Below, in pieces: positions 1 through 8,325 of a DNA stretch of 35,165 bases. A program made the position numbers and the translations under genes. Location of the stretch: contig JACRJC010000020.1 in the NCBI GenBank assembly GCA_016215555.1, positions 1-35,165 of the forward strand, in the 5' to 3' direction. This DNA is from Rhodospirillales bacterium (GTDB lineage: Bacteria > Pseudomonadota > Alphaproteobacteria > Rhodospirillales > WMHbin7). Within the stretch, counting starts at the first letter, position 1. Every line of letters starts with the position of its first letter. Under the pieces are notes generated by a model, which was not told the origin of the DNA, ran no database searches, and saw nothing but the letters and a program-made list of their open reading frames with translations.

Positions 1-278
1 CCGCTCGCGGGCTTTGCCCGCAAAACCAATGGGCCATCATTGACGGCACCCGTAGCCCCGCTACGCTCGTCGCGTCCTGCCTGCCCGGACATGGCGATTG
101 GCCGCCACGAAATGGGTTATTCATTCTGCAAACTGGTATAAGCCCTTGATTTTTCCGCAATCGAATTCTGAAACGACGAAAAACTAGGCGCGATCCAGGG
201 TCAAACCCGAAAAATGGGCTAAGCCCGGCCTTGCGGGGTGGGGACCGGTCGGCGTAGCCTGATCGCCTATGGCCCTGG
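1..278. other. Non-coding stretch upstream of the Flp pilin gene
   Basis: I see no convincing coding region here. It opens with a small hairpin, GCGGGC (7-12) and GCCCGC (16-21) around a TTT loop, which could be the end of a terminator or repeat belonging to a gene outside the window. The rest must hold the promoter of the pilin gene, but no good -35/-10 pair and no TTAA-N7-TTAA box was found. The region around 120-200 is AT-richer than the flanks, as expected for a promoter region. Confidence 0.5.
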
Positions 279-287
279 GTGTGCGCG

Positions 288-464
288 ATGAAACGATTGC
301 TCTTTTCCCGGTTTTTGGCGGCGCGGCGGGGCGCGACGGCCATGGAATATGCTCTCATTGCAGCGGGCATTTCCGTCTCTATCGTGCTTGTGGCCTATAC
401 CATCGGAGATGACCTGGCGAGCCTGTACACCGACATTCAGACCGAACTCTTGAAACCGCGCTGA
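288..464 (+). CDS. flp: Flp/Fap-type IVb pilin precursor
   Basis: Small structural pilin, 58 residues from the ATG at 288 (a GTG at 279 would add three). It is the subunit polymerised by the Tad/Cpa machine encoded downstream. The N-terminus is a short basic leader (MKRLLFSRFLAARRG) followed by ATAMEYALIAAGIS, the class IVb signature: Gly before the cleavage site, Glu at +5 and Tyr at +6 of the hydrophobic helix. This is the Flp-type processing site cut by a CpaA/TadV-like prepilin peptidase, which is not in the window. The C-terminus is short, as usual for Flp pilins. The Shine-Dalgarno sequence is weak (GGG around 277-279). A hairpin follows the gene, so the pilin message may be partly uncoupled from cpaB. 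Confidence 0.9.
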   Translation: MKRLLFSRFLAARRGATAMEYALIAAGISVSIVLVAYTIGDDLASLYTDIQTELLKPR

Positions 465-480
465 GTCGGAATCTCGAGTC

Positions 481-508
481 GCTGTGACGGCGGTCGCAGC
501 CCTTTCTT
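481..508 (+). terminator. Hairpin after flp, possible attenuator or mRNA-stabilising end
   Basis: The sequence at 481-500 folds into an 8-bp stem (GCTGTGAC / GTCGCAGC with one G-U pair) around a GGCG loop, followed by CCTTTCTT. The T tract is interrupted, so termination would be partial. Such a structure between an abundant pilin and its low-level assembly genes is a plausible way to set unequal expression; this is inference. Confidence 0.45.
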
Positions 509-539
509 AAAGCTTCTGTTTTTCTGGAATTCTGGTAGG

Positions 540-555
540 TTAACGCTTGGTTAAC
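540..555 (+). promoter_or_regulatory. CtrA-type binding site upstream of cpaB
   Basis: TTAA (540-543), seven bases, TTAAC (551-555): a perfect match to the alphaproteobacterial CtrA consensus TTAA-N7-TTAAC, located 68 bp before the cpaB start. In Caulobacter CtrA directly controls pilA and links pilus formation to the cell cycle. The motif match is seen directly; regulation by CtrA is inference. Confidence 0.65.
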
Positions 556-622
556 CAATGACCCGCCCGGGCGCAAGCTGGGCGGGAACAGTGGATGCTT
601 AGGAACGGATCATTACGGGCGG

Positions 623-1471
623 ATGCGACCGATCACCATCATACTTCTGGTAGCCGGCTTGGTGATTGCCGGATTGGCGGCTTTCCTGGCCAAGCGGGCG
701 CTGAATCGTCCGCCGCCACCGGTTGCCGCCATTGAGGCGTCGCGTCCCGCCGTGACCTCGCCGGTGCTGGTGGCGGCGCGCGACCTGCCCGCCGGCACGG
801 TGTTGAAGGATGCGGATGTGCGCTGGCAATCCTGGCCCAACGACGCGGTGGACCGGCGCTACATCGTCAAGCTGGGCTCGGGCGACGAGGCGCGCAACGC
901 TTTCCTGGGCGCCACCGTCCGCCAGGCCTTCCTGTCCGGCGAGCCGATGATGGCCAACCGCGTCTTTCGCCAGGAAGGGGCGGGCATGATGGCCGGCATT
1001 CTCTCGCCCGGCATGCGCGCCATCGGCATCCAGGTGACGACCCATGGCTCCGCCGGAGGATTCATCCTGCCCGGCGACCGCGTCGATCTGATTTTGACCC
1101 AGCAGCTAAGCCAGGGCGGCGGCGAGGATCCCGGCAAGAAGGCGCAATCGGAAACCGTGGTCCGCAATCTGCGGGTTCTGGCCGTCGATCAGAAGCTGGA
1201 CGACGTCCAGGGCGCGGCCCAGCTTTACAAGACGGTGACGCTGGAAGTGACGCCCAGCGACGCCGAGGCGGTGCTGAAGGCCGATAAAACCGGCGAGATC
1301 ACGCTGGCGCTGCGCAGCCTGACGCCCGGGCCCGGCGACGATGCCGAGGAACAGCCGCCGGTCGTGGAGCCGCCGCCGCCGGTGCGCCGCGCGCCCGTCG
1401 ATGGCGGCGGGATCTCCGGCCAGGTCAAGATTTATCGCGGCGCCGTTCCGACCGTGGAGACGGTGCGATGA
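623..1471 (+). CDS. cpaB: Flp pilus assembly protein CpaB/RcpC
   Basis: 282-residue periplasmic, membrane-anchored pilus assembly protein. Residues about 4-22 form a single N-terminal membrane segment. A SAF-type domain follows around residues 48-115, with the family stretch VLVAARDLPAGTVLKDADV, then the CpaB/RcpC core with GDRVDLILTQ. The C-terminal part is proline-rich (EEQPPVVEPPPPVRR). CpaB is thought to work with the secretin CpaC at the outer membrane. The start ATG at 623 is preceded only by a weak GGGCGG. Its stop overlaps the cpaC start (ATGA at 1468-1471), so the two are probably translationally coupled. Confidence 0.9.
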   Translation: MRPITIILLVAGLVIAGLAAFLAKRALNRPPPPVAAIEASRPAVTSPVLVAARDLPAGTVLKDADVRWQSWPNDAVDRRYIVKLGSGDEARNAFLGATVRQAFLSGEPMMANRVFRQEGAGMMAGILSPGMRAIGIQVTTHGSAGGFILPGDRVDLILTQQLSQGGGEDPGKKAQSETVVRNLRVLAVDQKLDDVQGAAQLYKTVTLEVTPSDAEAVLKADKTGEITLALRSLTPGPGDDAEEQPPVVEPPPPVRRAPVDGGGISGQVKIYRGAVPTVETVR

Positions 1472-2964
1472 GGTGGCAGGGAATTTCCATCGTCTTGCTG
1501 CTCGTCGCCGGTTTCGCCGCCGTGGCGCTGGCCCAGTCGCCCGAGCCGCCGCAAGCCACCCCGGCGCCGCAGATCAAGGTGGTCAAGGGCGGCCTGTCGT
1601 CGCGCCCAGCCGCCAAACCGGCCCCGGTCAATCCGGTCTCGCAATTGCCGCCGCCCCTGGCCGCCAAGATGGCGGTATCGGACGTCATGCGCCTGGCCGT
1701 CAACAAGTCGCGCATCGTCGAAATGCCGGAAGACGTGCGCGAGGTGCTGGTTTCCAGTTCCGATATCGTCGATGTGCAGGTTAAAACGCCCAGGCAAGCC
1801 TTCCTGATCGCCAAATCGGTGGGCGACACCAACATCATGTTCCTGGACCGCTTCGGCAATGTTGTCTTGAAACTGGAACTGCATGTCCAGATCGACATCG
1901 ATTCCCTGCGCGCCACTTTGGTGCAGATCCTGCCCGGCGAGAATATTTCCGCCTATGCGGTGGGCGACAATCTGTTCTTGTCGGGCACGGTGCGCACCGA
2001 TTCCGCCGCCGCCAGCGCCAGGGCGGTGGCCCGGCCCTTCGTCGCCGAGGACGCCAAGCTGATCAATCTTCTGAAGGTCCAGGCCGAGCAGCAGGTGCTG
2101 CTGAAGGTGCGCGTCTCCGAAATGCAGAAATCGGCCCTGAAGGAATTGGGCATCCAGACCTCGATCGGATCCTATGTCATCGCCGGCCTGGGCGGCAGCG
2201 TCACCAGCCCGGCGACGGGTGCTTTGTCGGGCACGCTCACCCCCTACAGCAGCACCATCACCAAACTCGACCATGCCGGGCGCGGCACCAGCCCGATCCA
2301 ATTCGCCGTCAAGGCCTTGGAAAAGCGCGGCCTCATCAAAAGTCTGGCTGAACCCAATTTGACGGCGGTCTCCGGCGAAACCGCCAAGCTGCTGGCCGGC
2401 GGCGAATATCCGGTCCCGGTCGCCGACAACAACGGCCAGATTTCCGTGCAGTTCAAGCCCTTCGGCGTCGGCCTGGCCTTTACGCCGGTGGTGCTGTCGA
2501 ACGGTCGCATCAGTCTGAAACTGTCCAGCGAGGTCAGTTCCATCGACACCAATCTGACGGTGGCGGTTTCGACCAACATTTCGGTCTACGGCCTCAAGGT
2601 GCGCCGCGCCGAATCGACGGTCGAACTGCCCTCGGGCGGCAGCCTGATGATCGCCGGGCTTTTGCAAAACGACGTCACCAACGATATTCAGGGCCTGCCC
2701 GGCGCCAAGGATCTGCCCATCCTGGGGGCTTTGTTCCGCTCGACCAACTTCCAGCGCTCGGAATCGGAACTGGTGGTCAGCGTCACCGCCTATGTCGTCC
2801 GCCCCGGCGGCGACAGCCAGTTCGCCCTGCCCACCGACGGCATGGAACATGCCAGCGACATCGACCAGTATCTTTTCGGACGCCTTCACCATGTCTACAA
2901 GGGCGGCAAGGGGCCGCCCCCGGCCATGGCCATCGAAGGTCCCTTCGGCTACATCATGGAATAG
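1468..2964 (+). CDS. cpaC: Outer-membrane secretin CpaC/RcpA of the Flp pilus
   Basis: 498-residue secretin that forms the outer-membrane channel for the Flp pilus. A signal peptide (residues 1-22, ending VALAQS) and a proline-rich linker are followed by the pilus-formation N-terminal domain around 60-140, with NKSRIVEMPEDVREVLVSS and DTNIMFLDRFG. A BON-like stretch (ENISAYAVGDNLFLSGTV) follows. The secretin core covers roughly 195-450 and includes SVQFKPFGVGLAFTPVV and the C-terminal LMIAGLLQND and LPGAKDLPILGALFRS motifs typical of type II/Tad secretins. Length is normal for the family. It sits between cpaB, with which it overlaps, and cpaD. Confidence 0.93.
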   Translation: MRWQGISIVLLLVAGFAAVALAQSPEPPQATPAPQIKVVKGGLSSRPAAKPAPVNPVSQLPPPLAAKMAVSDVMRLAVNKSRIVEMPEDVREVLVSSSDIVDVQVKTPRQAFLIAKSVGDTNIMFLDRFGNVVLKLELHVQIDIDSLRATLVQILPGENISAYAVGDNLFLSGTVRTDSAAASARAVARPFVAEDAKLINLLKVQAEQQVLLKVRVSEMQKSALKELGIQTSIGSYVIAGLGGSVTSPATGALSGTLTPYSSTITKLDHAGRGTSPIQFAVKALEKRGLIKSLAEPNLTAVSGETAKLLAGGEYPVPVADNNGQISVQFKPFGVGLAFTPVVLSNGRISLKLSSEVSSIDTNLTVAVSTNISVYGLKVRRAESTVELPSGGSLMIAGLLQNDVTNDIQGLPGAKDLPILGALFRSTNFQRSESELVVSVTAYVVRPGGDSQFALPTDGMEHASDIDQYLFGRLHHVYKGGKGPPPAMAIEGPFGYIME

Positions 2965-2973
2965 GAGGAAGAC

Positions 2974-3651
2974 ATGGCCCGCCCATCCTTCCGTTTGTTG
3001 TCCGGCCTGTGCCTGCTGCTTGCTCTTTCGGCCTGTGCCGACGAAAGCGGCGACTGGCGCGCCCATCAGCGTCTGGTCGTCGAACGCCGCCCGGTGTCGC
3101 TGATATTGCCGATGCAAGAGGACAGCGTCATCCGTTCTGAGGATTTCTCGCGCCTGCAATCCTTCGTCGATGTCTTCATCAATCGTGGCGAGGCGCCGCT
3201 TTCGGTGTCTGTCACCGCCGGCGAGGGCGAGGAAGCGCAAGCGGCGGCCCAGCGCCAAGCCTCGCTGATGAACGACCTGCTGACCGCCATGGGCGTCGAT
3301 GCGGGGGCGTTGAAGGTCAGGGCCGTGCCGGCCAGCGTCTCGGCCGTCGCCGGCACCGCTCGCCTGGGCTACGACATTTACGCCGTGCGGGTGCCGCAAT
3401 GCGGCGATTGGAGCGACAATTCGTCCTTCTCGCCCTTGCGCAACGATCCCTCGCCCAGTTTCGGCTGCGCGGTCACCCGCAATATCGGCCTGATGGTCGA
3501 TAACCCCCGCGATCTGGTGCGCCCGCATGCCATGGACGGTCGCGACGCCGCCCGCGGCGCCACCATCATCGGTAAATACCGCGCCGGCGAAGAGACGGTG
3601 TCGAAGGGCGTGGTGACGACCGGCATCAGCACGGTTGGCGCAAGCCAGTAG
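2974..3651 (+). CDS. cpaD: Pilus assembly lipoprotein CpaD
   Basis: 225-residue outer-membrane lipoprotein of the CpaD family, probably the pilotin-like partner of the secretin. The N-terminus carries a lipoprotein signal peptide with the lipobox LSAC, so Cys21 would be the lipidated residue after cleavage. The mature part has the VSVTAGEGEEAQAAAQRQA stretch, which resembles the OmpA-like repeat-searching segments of CpaD, and the family-typical C-terminal block CPQCGDW-like (VPQCGDWSDN) followed by GCAVTRNIGLMVDNPRDLVRP. A good ribosome site, AGGAGG, lies at 2965-2970 just before the ATG. It sits in the usual cpaC-cpaD-cpaE order. Confidence 0.9.
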   Translation: MARPSFRLLSGLCLLLALSACADESGDWRAHQRLVVERRPVSLILPMQEDSVIRSEDFSRLQSFVDVFINRGEAPLSVSVTAGEGEEAQAAAQRQASLMNDLLTAMGVDAGALKVRAVPASVSAVAGTARLGYDIYAVRVPQCGDWSDNSSFSPLRNDPSPSFGCAVTRNIGLMVDNPRDLVRPHAMDGRDAARGATIIGKYRAGEETVSKGVVTTGISTVGASQ

Positions 3652-3658
3652 GGGAGCG

Positions 3659-4882
3659 ATGAGCCACAAAATCACCATTGAGGCGTTCGTTCTGTCGGCG
3701 GCCACCAGGGCCGCCATCGAGGAGGCATGCCGCGACCGCCGCTTGTCGCGTTCGCAGATGTCGATCCATGACGGCGGCCTGCCGGCGGCTCTGCCCTACT
3801 ATTCCGCCAACCATACGCCCAACCTGATCGTGGTCGAGGAAGACAGCGACGACGCCACCATGATGGGACAGTTGGAAAAACTGGCCGAAGTCTGCGACCC
3901 CACCACCAAGGTGGTGGTGGTCGGTCAGGTCAACGACATCCGGCTGTATCGGACCTTGATTTCCGCCGGCGTCAGCGAATATCTGATCGGCCCCATTTCG
4001 GCCCGCCAGCTTCTGGACGCCGTCGATATGATCTATAGCGACCCGGGCTTGAAGCAGCGCGGTCGTGTGGTGGCCTTCTTCGGCGTGCGCGGCGGCGTCG
4101 GTTCCAGCACAGTGGCCTACAACGCCGCCTGGGCGATCGCGCAACTGGGCACCGACGACGTCATCGTCATCGACCTCGATATGGTTTTCGGCACCGCCGC
4201 CCTGTCCTTCAACCAGGATCCCAAGCAGACCCTGGGCGACGCCTTCTCGAATCCCGACCGCCTGGACGCCACGCTGATCGAGCGCTTCATAAGCCGCGTC
4301 GATGACCGGCTGGGCATTCTGGCGGCGCCGGCCAATGTGCGCGGTTTCGCCATGATCGATTCGGCGGCTCTCGAGAAGGTGATCGAGTTTGCGCGGGGAT
4401 TGGCCAGCTTCATCATACTCGACCTGCCGCATGTCTGGCTGCCCTGGGTCAAGGATGCGCTGGTTCTGGCCGACGAGGCGGTGCTGGTGGCCTATCCCGA
4501 TCTGGCCAATCTGCGCGAAGCCAAGAACTTAAGCGAATATCTGGGCGAACTGCGCGGCGAGGGATCGAAGCCCAAGCTGGTCTTGAATCGCGTCGATCCG
4601 GCCCGCAAGACCCAGTTGACGGCCAAGGATTTCCAGGAGGCCACCGGCCTTGTCGCATTGCAATTGGTCGCCAACGACCGCGTCTTGTTCGAAACGGCGG
4701 CCAACAACGGCCAGATGGCGGGCGAGGTCAACGCCAATCACAAGGCCGTCGAATCGCTCAAGGCCCTGGCTCTGGCCCTGGGCGCCCATGCCCCGCAAAG
4801 CAAGACCCGCGGCGCCCATGCCGGGATACAGCTTCCCGACGGCGTCCTGCGCTTGTGGCAATATCTGACGACGAAGAGATAG
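3659..4882 (+). CDS. cpaE: Pilus assembly protein CpaE/TadZ, ParA/MinD-like ATPase domain
   Basis: 407 residues from the ATG at 3659, chosen over an in-frame upstream start because GGGGAG lies at the right distance; this also avoids overlapping cpaD. Residues 1-125 form a receiver-like domain lacking a convincing phospho-acceptor set. Residues about 135-400 form a MinD/ParA-like ATPase domain. The P-loop reads GVRGGVGSST (about 142-151), so both the signature lysine and the Walker A lysine of KGGVGKST are missing, as described for CpaE/TadZ proteins. The Walker A' region is IDLDMVFG (about 170-177). In Caulobacter and Aggregatibacter this protein localises the pilus machine to the pole. Confidence 0.9.
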   Translation: MSHKITIEAFVLSAATRAAIEEACRDRRLSRSQMSIHDGGLPAALPYYSANHTPNLIVVEEDSDDATMMGQLEKLAEVCDPTTKVVVVGQVNDIRLYRTLISAGVSEYLIGPISARQLLDAVDMIYSDPGLKQRGRVVAFFGVRGGVGSSTVAYNAAWAIAQLGTDDVIVIDLDMVFGTAALSFNQDPKQTLGDAFSNPDRLDATLIERFISRVDDRLGILAAPANVRGFAMIDSAALEKVIEFARGLASFIILDLPHVWLPWVKDALVLADEAVLVAYPDLANLREAKNLSEYLGELRGEGSKPKLVLNRVDPARKTQLTAKDFQEATGLVALQLVANDRVLFETAANNGQMAGEVNANHKAVESLKALALALGAHAPQSKTRGAHAGIQLPDGVLRLWQYLTTKR

Positions 4883-4884
4883 CC

Positions 4885-6342
4885 ATGTTCGGCAAGCGCA
4901 GCGGCCCCATGGATGCCAAGCCGCCGCCGAAACCGGTCGAGGCGGCGGCGCCGGCGCCGGCGACTCCTCCCGCCGAGCCTTCGGTTCCGGCGGCCCAGGT
5001 GGCGCCTCAGCATCAGCCCTCGCAACCGGCCGCCAAGCCCAAGGGACTGGGTGACACCGGAGCCAGCGAATCGCATCGTTTGCAGGATGTGAAGATCGGC
5101 ATCTTCAACGACCTCATCAATTCGGTCGATCTGACGGAAATCTCAAAACTTTCGCCGGCCCAGGTGCGCGAGGAAATCACCGACATCGTGGCCGAGATCA
5201 TCAGCATGCGCAATCTGGTGCTCTCGCAGGGCGAGACCCAGACGGTGATCGCCGACATCTGCAACGACGTGCTGGGCCTGGGACCGCTCGAACCCCTGAT
5301 CGCCCGCGACGACATCGCCGACATCATGGTCAACGGCTATGACAAGGTCTATATCGAGACCGGCGGACGCATCATCCTGACCGACATCAAGTTCCGCGAC
5401 AATGCGCAATTGATGAATATCTGTCAGCGCATCGTCTCGGCGGTCGGACGCCGCGTCGATGAAGCCAGCCCGATCTGCGACGCCCGCCTTTTGGATGGAT
5501 CGCGCGTCAACGTCATCGCTCCGCCCTTGTCGATCGACGGACCGTCGCTCACCATCCGAAAATTCAAGAAGGACAAGCTGACGCTGGACAAGCTGGTGTC
5601 CTTCGGCACCATCACCCCCAAGGGCGCCAATCTGTTGAAGGTGATCGGCCATTGCCGGGTCAATGTTGTGGTCTCGGGCGGCACCGGCTCGGGCAAGACG
5701 ACGCTGCTCAACTGTCTGACCAGCTTCATCGACACCGGTGAGCGCGTCATCACCTGCGAGGACTCGGCCGAGTTGCAATTGCAGCAGCCGCATGTGGTGC
5801 GCCTGGAAACCCGCCCTCCCAATCTGGAAGGGGTGGGCGAAATCACCATGCGCGATCTGGTCAAGAACTGCCTGCGCATGCGCCCGGAACGCATCATCGT
5901 CGGCGAGGTGCGCGGGCCCGAGGCCTTCGATCTGCTGCAAGCCATGAATACCGGCCATGACGGGTCGATGGGCACCATTCACGCCAACAATCCGCGCGAG
6001 GCCATTTCGCGCATCGAGAACATGATCGCCATGGGCGGTTTCACGCTTCCCGCCAAGACCGTGCGCGAACAGATCGCCGGCGCCGTTCAGGTCATCGTCC
6101 AGGCGGCGCGCCTGCGCGACGGTTCAAGGCGCATCACCCATGTCACGGAAATCGTCGGCATGGAAGGCGAGGTGGTGACGCTGCAAGATTTGATGGTCTA
6201 TGAAATTCTGGGCGAGGATGCCAACGGCAAAATCGTCGGCCGGCACAAAATGACCGGGCTGCGTCCGAAGTTCTGGGATCGGGCCCGCTATTTCGGCATG
6301 GAGCGCGAATTGTCCGAAGCCTTGGACGAGTCCCTGGCATGA
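4885..6342 (+). CDS. cpaF: Tad/Flp pilus secretion ATPase CpaF/TadA
   Basis: 485-residue type II/IV secretion ATPase that powers Flp pilus assembly at the inner-membrane face. A low-complexity Pro/Ala-rich N-terminus (residues about 8-60) precedes the CpaF core. The Walker A motif GGTGSGKTT is near residues 264-272, and the Walker B/Asp-box segment RPERIIVGEVRG is near 333-344, followed by the conserved TGHDGSMGTIHANN. The ATG at 4885 is two bases after the cpaE stop and sits well in the family; an in-frame GTG at 4855 would add ten residues inside cpaE. The stop overlaps tadB by four bases. Confidence 0.94.
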   Translation: MFGKRSGPMDAKPPPKPVEAAAPAPATPPAEPSVPAAQVAPQHQPSQPAAKPKGLGDTGASESHRLQDVKIGIFNDLINSVDLTEISKLSPAQVREEITDIVAEIISMRNLVLSQGETQTVIADICNDVLGLGPLEPLIARDDIADIMVNGYDKVYIETGGRIILTDIKFRDNAQLMNICQRIVSAVGRRVDEASPICDARLLDGSRVNVIAPPLSIDGPSLTIRKFKKDKLTLDKLVSFGTITPKGANLLKVIGHCRVNVVVSGGTGSGKTTLLNCLTSFIDTGERVITCEDSAELQLQQPHVVRLETRPPNLEGVGEITMRDLVKNCLRMRPERIIVGEVRGPEAFDLLQAMNTGHDGSMGTIHANNPREAISRIENMIAMGGFTLPAKTVREQIAGAVQVIVQAARLRDGSRRITHVTEIVGMEGEVVTLQDLMVYEILGEDANGKIVGRHKMTGLRPKFWDRARYFGMERELSEALDESLA

Positions 6343-7352
6343 TCGAACTCGTCCCCGGCCTGCCGCCCTTCTTCAACGCCCTGATCGTGGCGCTGCTGGT
6401 CGGGGTCGCGGTCGGCACCCTGACCACGCTGTTCGTCGCCCAGGCCGAGCGCGCCAAGATGCGCAGGCGCATCGCCCAGGTCGCCGGCATCATGACGTCG
6501 TCGAAATCGGCTTCCGGCCAACGCGGCGCCAGCGCCGGCCAGCGCCGTCGCGTCGTCGCCGCCAAGCTCAAGGAAATCGAGGATCGCGCCAAGGCCAAGA
6601 AATCCTCCGGCAAGTCGTTGCGCGACATGCTGCTGCAAGCCAATCTCGATTGGACGCCGGCCAAGTATTATGTGGTTTCCGCCATCTTCGCCCTGGTCGG
6701 AACGGCGCTCTATCTGTTGAAGGGCTTTTCGCCGATGATCGCCCCCCTGGTCGTCCTGACGCTGGGGATCGGCGTGCCGCGCTGGCTGTTGCGCAGAAAG
6801 GCCACCAAGCGCCAGAAGGCCTTCATCTTCAAATTCGCCGATGCGGTCGATGTCATCGTGCGCGGCATCCGTTCCGGCCTGCCGGTGGCCGAATGTCTGA
6901 ACATCATCGGCCGCGAAATGCCCGAGCCGATTGGATTGGAATTCCGCCTCATCGTCGAGGGCCAGAAGCTGGGCCTGACCATGGACGAGGTGATGGAGCG
7001 CGCCCTGGTCCGCATGCCGACGCCCGAGCTGAGTTTCTTCGCCATCGTTTTGTCCATCCAGCAGCAGACGGGCGGCAATCTGGCCGATACCTTGTCCAAA
7101 CTGTCCGACGTTCTGCGCGGTCGCAAGAAGCTGAAGGACAAGATTCAGTCCCTGTCCAGCGAGGCCAAGGCCTCGGCGATGATCATCGGTTCCTTGCCCT
7201 TCTTCGTGACCGGCCTTCTCTATCTGGTCAATCCCGATTATCTGATGGTGTTGTTCACCAATCCCACCGGCCATGTCCTGATCGCCGGCGGCCTGACCTG
7301 GATGAGCCTGGGAACCTTCATCATGTCCAAAATGATCGACTTCGATTACTGA
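6339..7352 (+). CDS. tadB: Tad pilus inner-membrane platform protein TadB/CpaG
   Basis: 337-residue integral membrane protein of the T2SF family. A first membrane helix at about residues 10-32 is followed by a basic cytoplasmic stretch. Two helices lie near 108-150, and the T2SF cytoplasmic domain (FKFADAVDVIVRGIRSGLPV, EMPEPIGLEFRLI, PELSFFAIVLSIQQQTGGN) occupies about 165-275. Two C-terminal membrane helices lie at about 281-330. It is expected to form the platform, with TadC, on which CpaF acts. The start overlaps the cpaF stop in an ATGA, indicating coupling. Confidence 0.92.
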   Translation: MIELVPGLPPFFNALIVALLVGVAVGTLTTLFVAQAERAKMRRRIAQVAGIMTSSKSASGQRGASAGQRRRVVAAKLKEIEDRAKAKKSSGKSLRDMLLQANLDWTPAKYYVVSAIFALVGTALYLLKGFSPMIAPLVVLTLGIGVPRWLLRRKATKRQKAFIFKFADAVDVIVRGIRSGLPVAECLNIIGREMPEPIGLEFRLIVEGQKLGLTMDEVMERALVRMPTPELSFFAIVLSIQQQTGGNLADTLSKLSDVLRGRKKLKDKIQSLSSEAKASAMIIGSLPFFVTGLLYLVNPDYLMVLFTNPTGHVLIAGGLTWMSLGTFIMSKMIDFDY

Positions 7353-7359
7353 GGGCGCG

Positions 7360-8325
7360 ATGGACGGAATCATCACCATCGAGAATATCGTGGCGGCGCT
7401 GGCGGCGGCGGGCAGCTTCGTCACCATCATGGGCATCGCCATGGGATTGATGCAGCGCGACCAGTTGGCCAGCCGCATGAAGGCGGTGGCGGCCAGGCGC
7501 GAGGAATTGTCGCGCCAGCAGAAGGCCAAATTCCAGCAGCGCATGCGGCTGCAGCCCAAGGCCCATGTCGGCGCCATGCGCACCTTCCTTGAAAGCCTGA
7601 AGCTCGAGAATCTGATCGGCTCGAAGCAGACCCGCAACCGCATGTTCCAGGCGGGATGGCGAAATCCCAGCGCGCCGGTCACTTTCGCCTTCACCCGGGT
7701 GGCGGTGCCGGTGGCTCTGATGATCCTGGTCGCCTTCTTTTCCTATGTCCTCAAGAAGGAACCCCCAGCCTTTCCGATGCTGATGCTGTTGCTGGCGGGG
7801 GCGGCGGTGTTCGGTTTCTATCTGCCAAACCTGGTCGTCTCGAACGCCATTCAGAAGCGTCAGCAGGTGCTGACGCGCGCCTTTCCCGACGCTCTCGATC
7901 TGTTGGTGATCTGCGTCGAGGCCGGGCTTTCCATCGAGGCGGCCTTCTCGCGGGTTGCCGATGAAATCGCCGAAGCCTGTCCGCCCCTGGCCGAGGAACT
8001 GGGGCTGACGACGGCTGAACTGGCCTTTCTGGGCGACCGGCGTCAGGCCTTCGAGAATCTTTCCGACCGCACCGGATTGGCGGCGGCCAAGTCGCTGGCC
8101 ACCTCTCTGATCCAGGCCGAGAAATATGGAACGCCGGTGGCCCTGGCCTTGCGTGTTCTGTCGCAGGAGAACCGCGATACCAGAATGGCGAAAGCCGAGA
8201 AGAAAGCCGGCGCGCTTCCGGCCCAATTGACGGTGCCGATGATTCTGTTTTTCCTGCCCGTGCTGTTCATCGTCATCATCGGCCCGGCCGTCATTCAGGC
8301 CATGGCCGCCTTCAAGGGCGGTTGA
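7360..8325 (+). CDS. tadC: Tad pilus inner-membrane platform protein TadC/CpaH
   Basis: 321-residue second T2SF-family platform protein. A helix near residues 10-28 precedes a basic linker, then a pair of membrane helices (about 105-165). The T2SF domain contains AFPDALDLLVICVEAGLSIEAAFSRVA and a C-terminal hydrophobic hairpin (VPMILFFLPVLFIVIIGPAVI). It follows tadB by seven bases with GAGGGCG as the ribosome site. The stop TGA is immediately followed by the GTG start of the next gene, so expression of the two is tightly linked. Confidence 0.92.
   Translation: MDGIITIENIVAALAAAGSFVTIMGIAMGLMQRDQLASRMKAVAARREELSRQQKAKFQQRMRLQPKAHVGAMRTFLESLKLENLIGSKQTRNRMFQAGWRNPSAPVTFAFTRVAVPVALMILVAFFSYVLKKEPPAFPMLMLLLAGAAVFGFYLPNLVVSNAIQKRQQVLTRAFPDALDLLVICVEAGLSIEAAFSRVADEIAEACPPLAEELGLTTAELAFLGDRRQAFENLSDRTGLAAAKSLATSLIQAEKYGTPVALALRVLSQENRDTRMAKAEKKAGALPAQLTVPMILFFLPVLFIVIIGPAVIQAMAAFKGG

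Noticed and set aside
1432..3717. 761-codon minus-strand open frame across cpaC and cpaD
   Set aside because: An antisense shadow: the plus-strand genes have clear family signatures, the minus frame has none.
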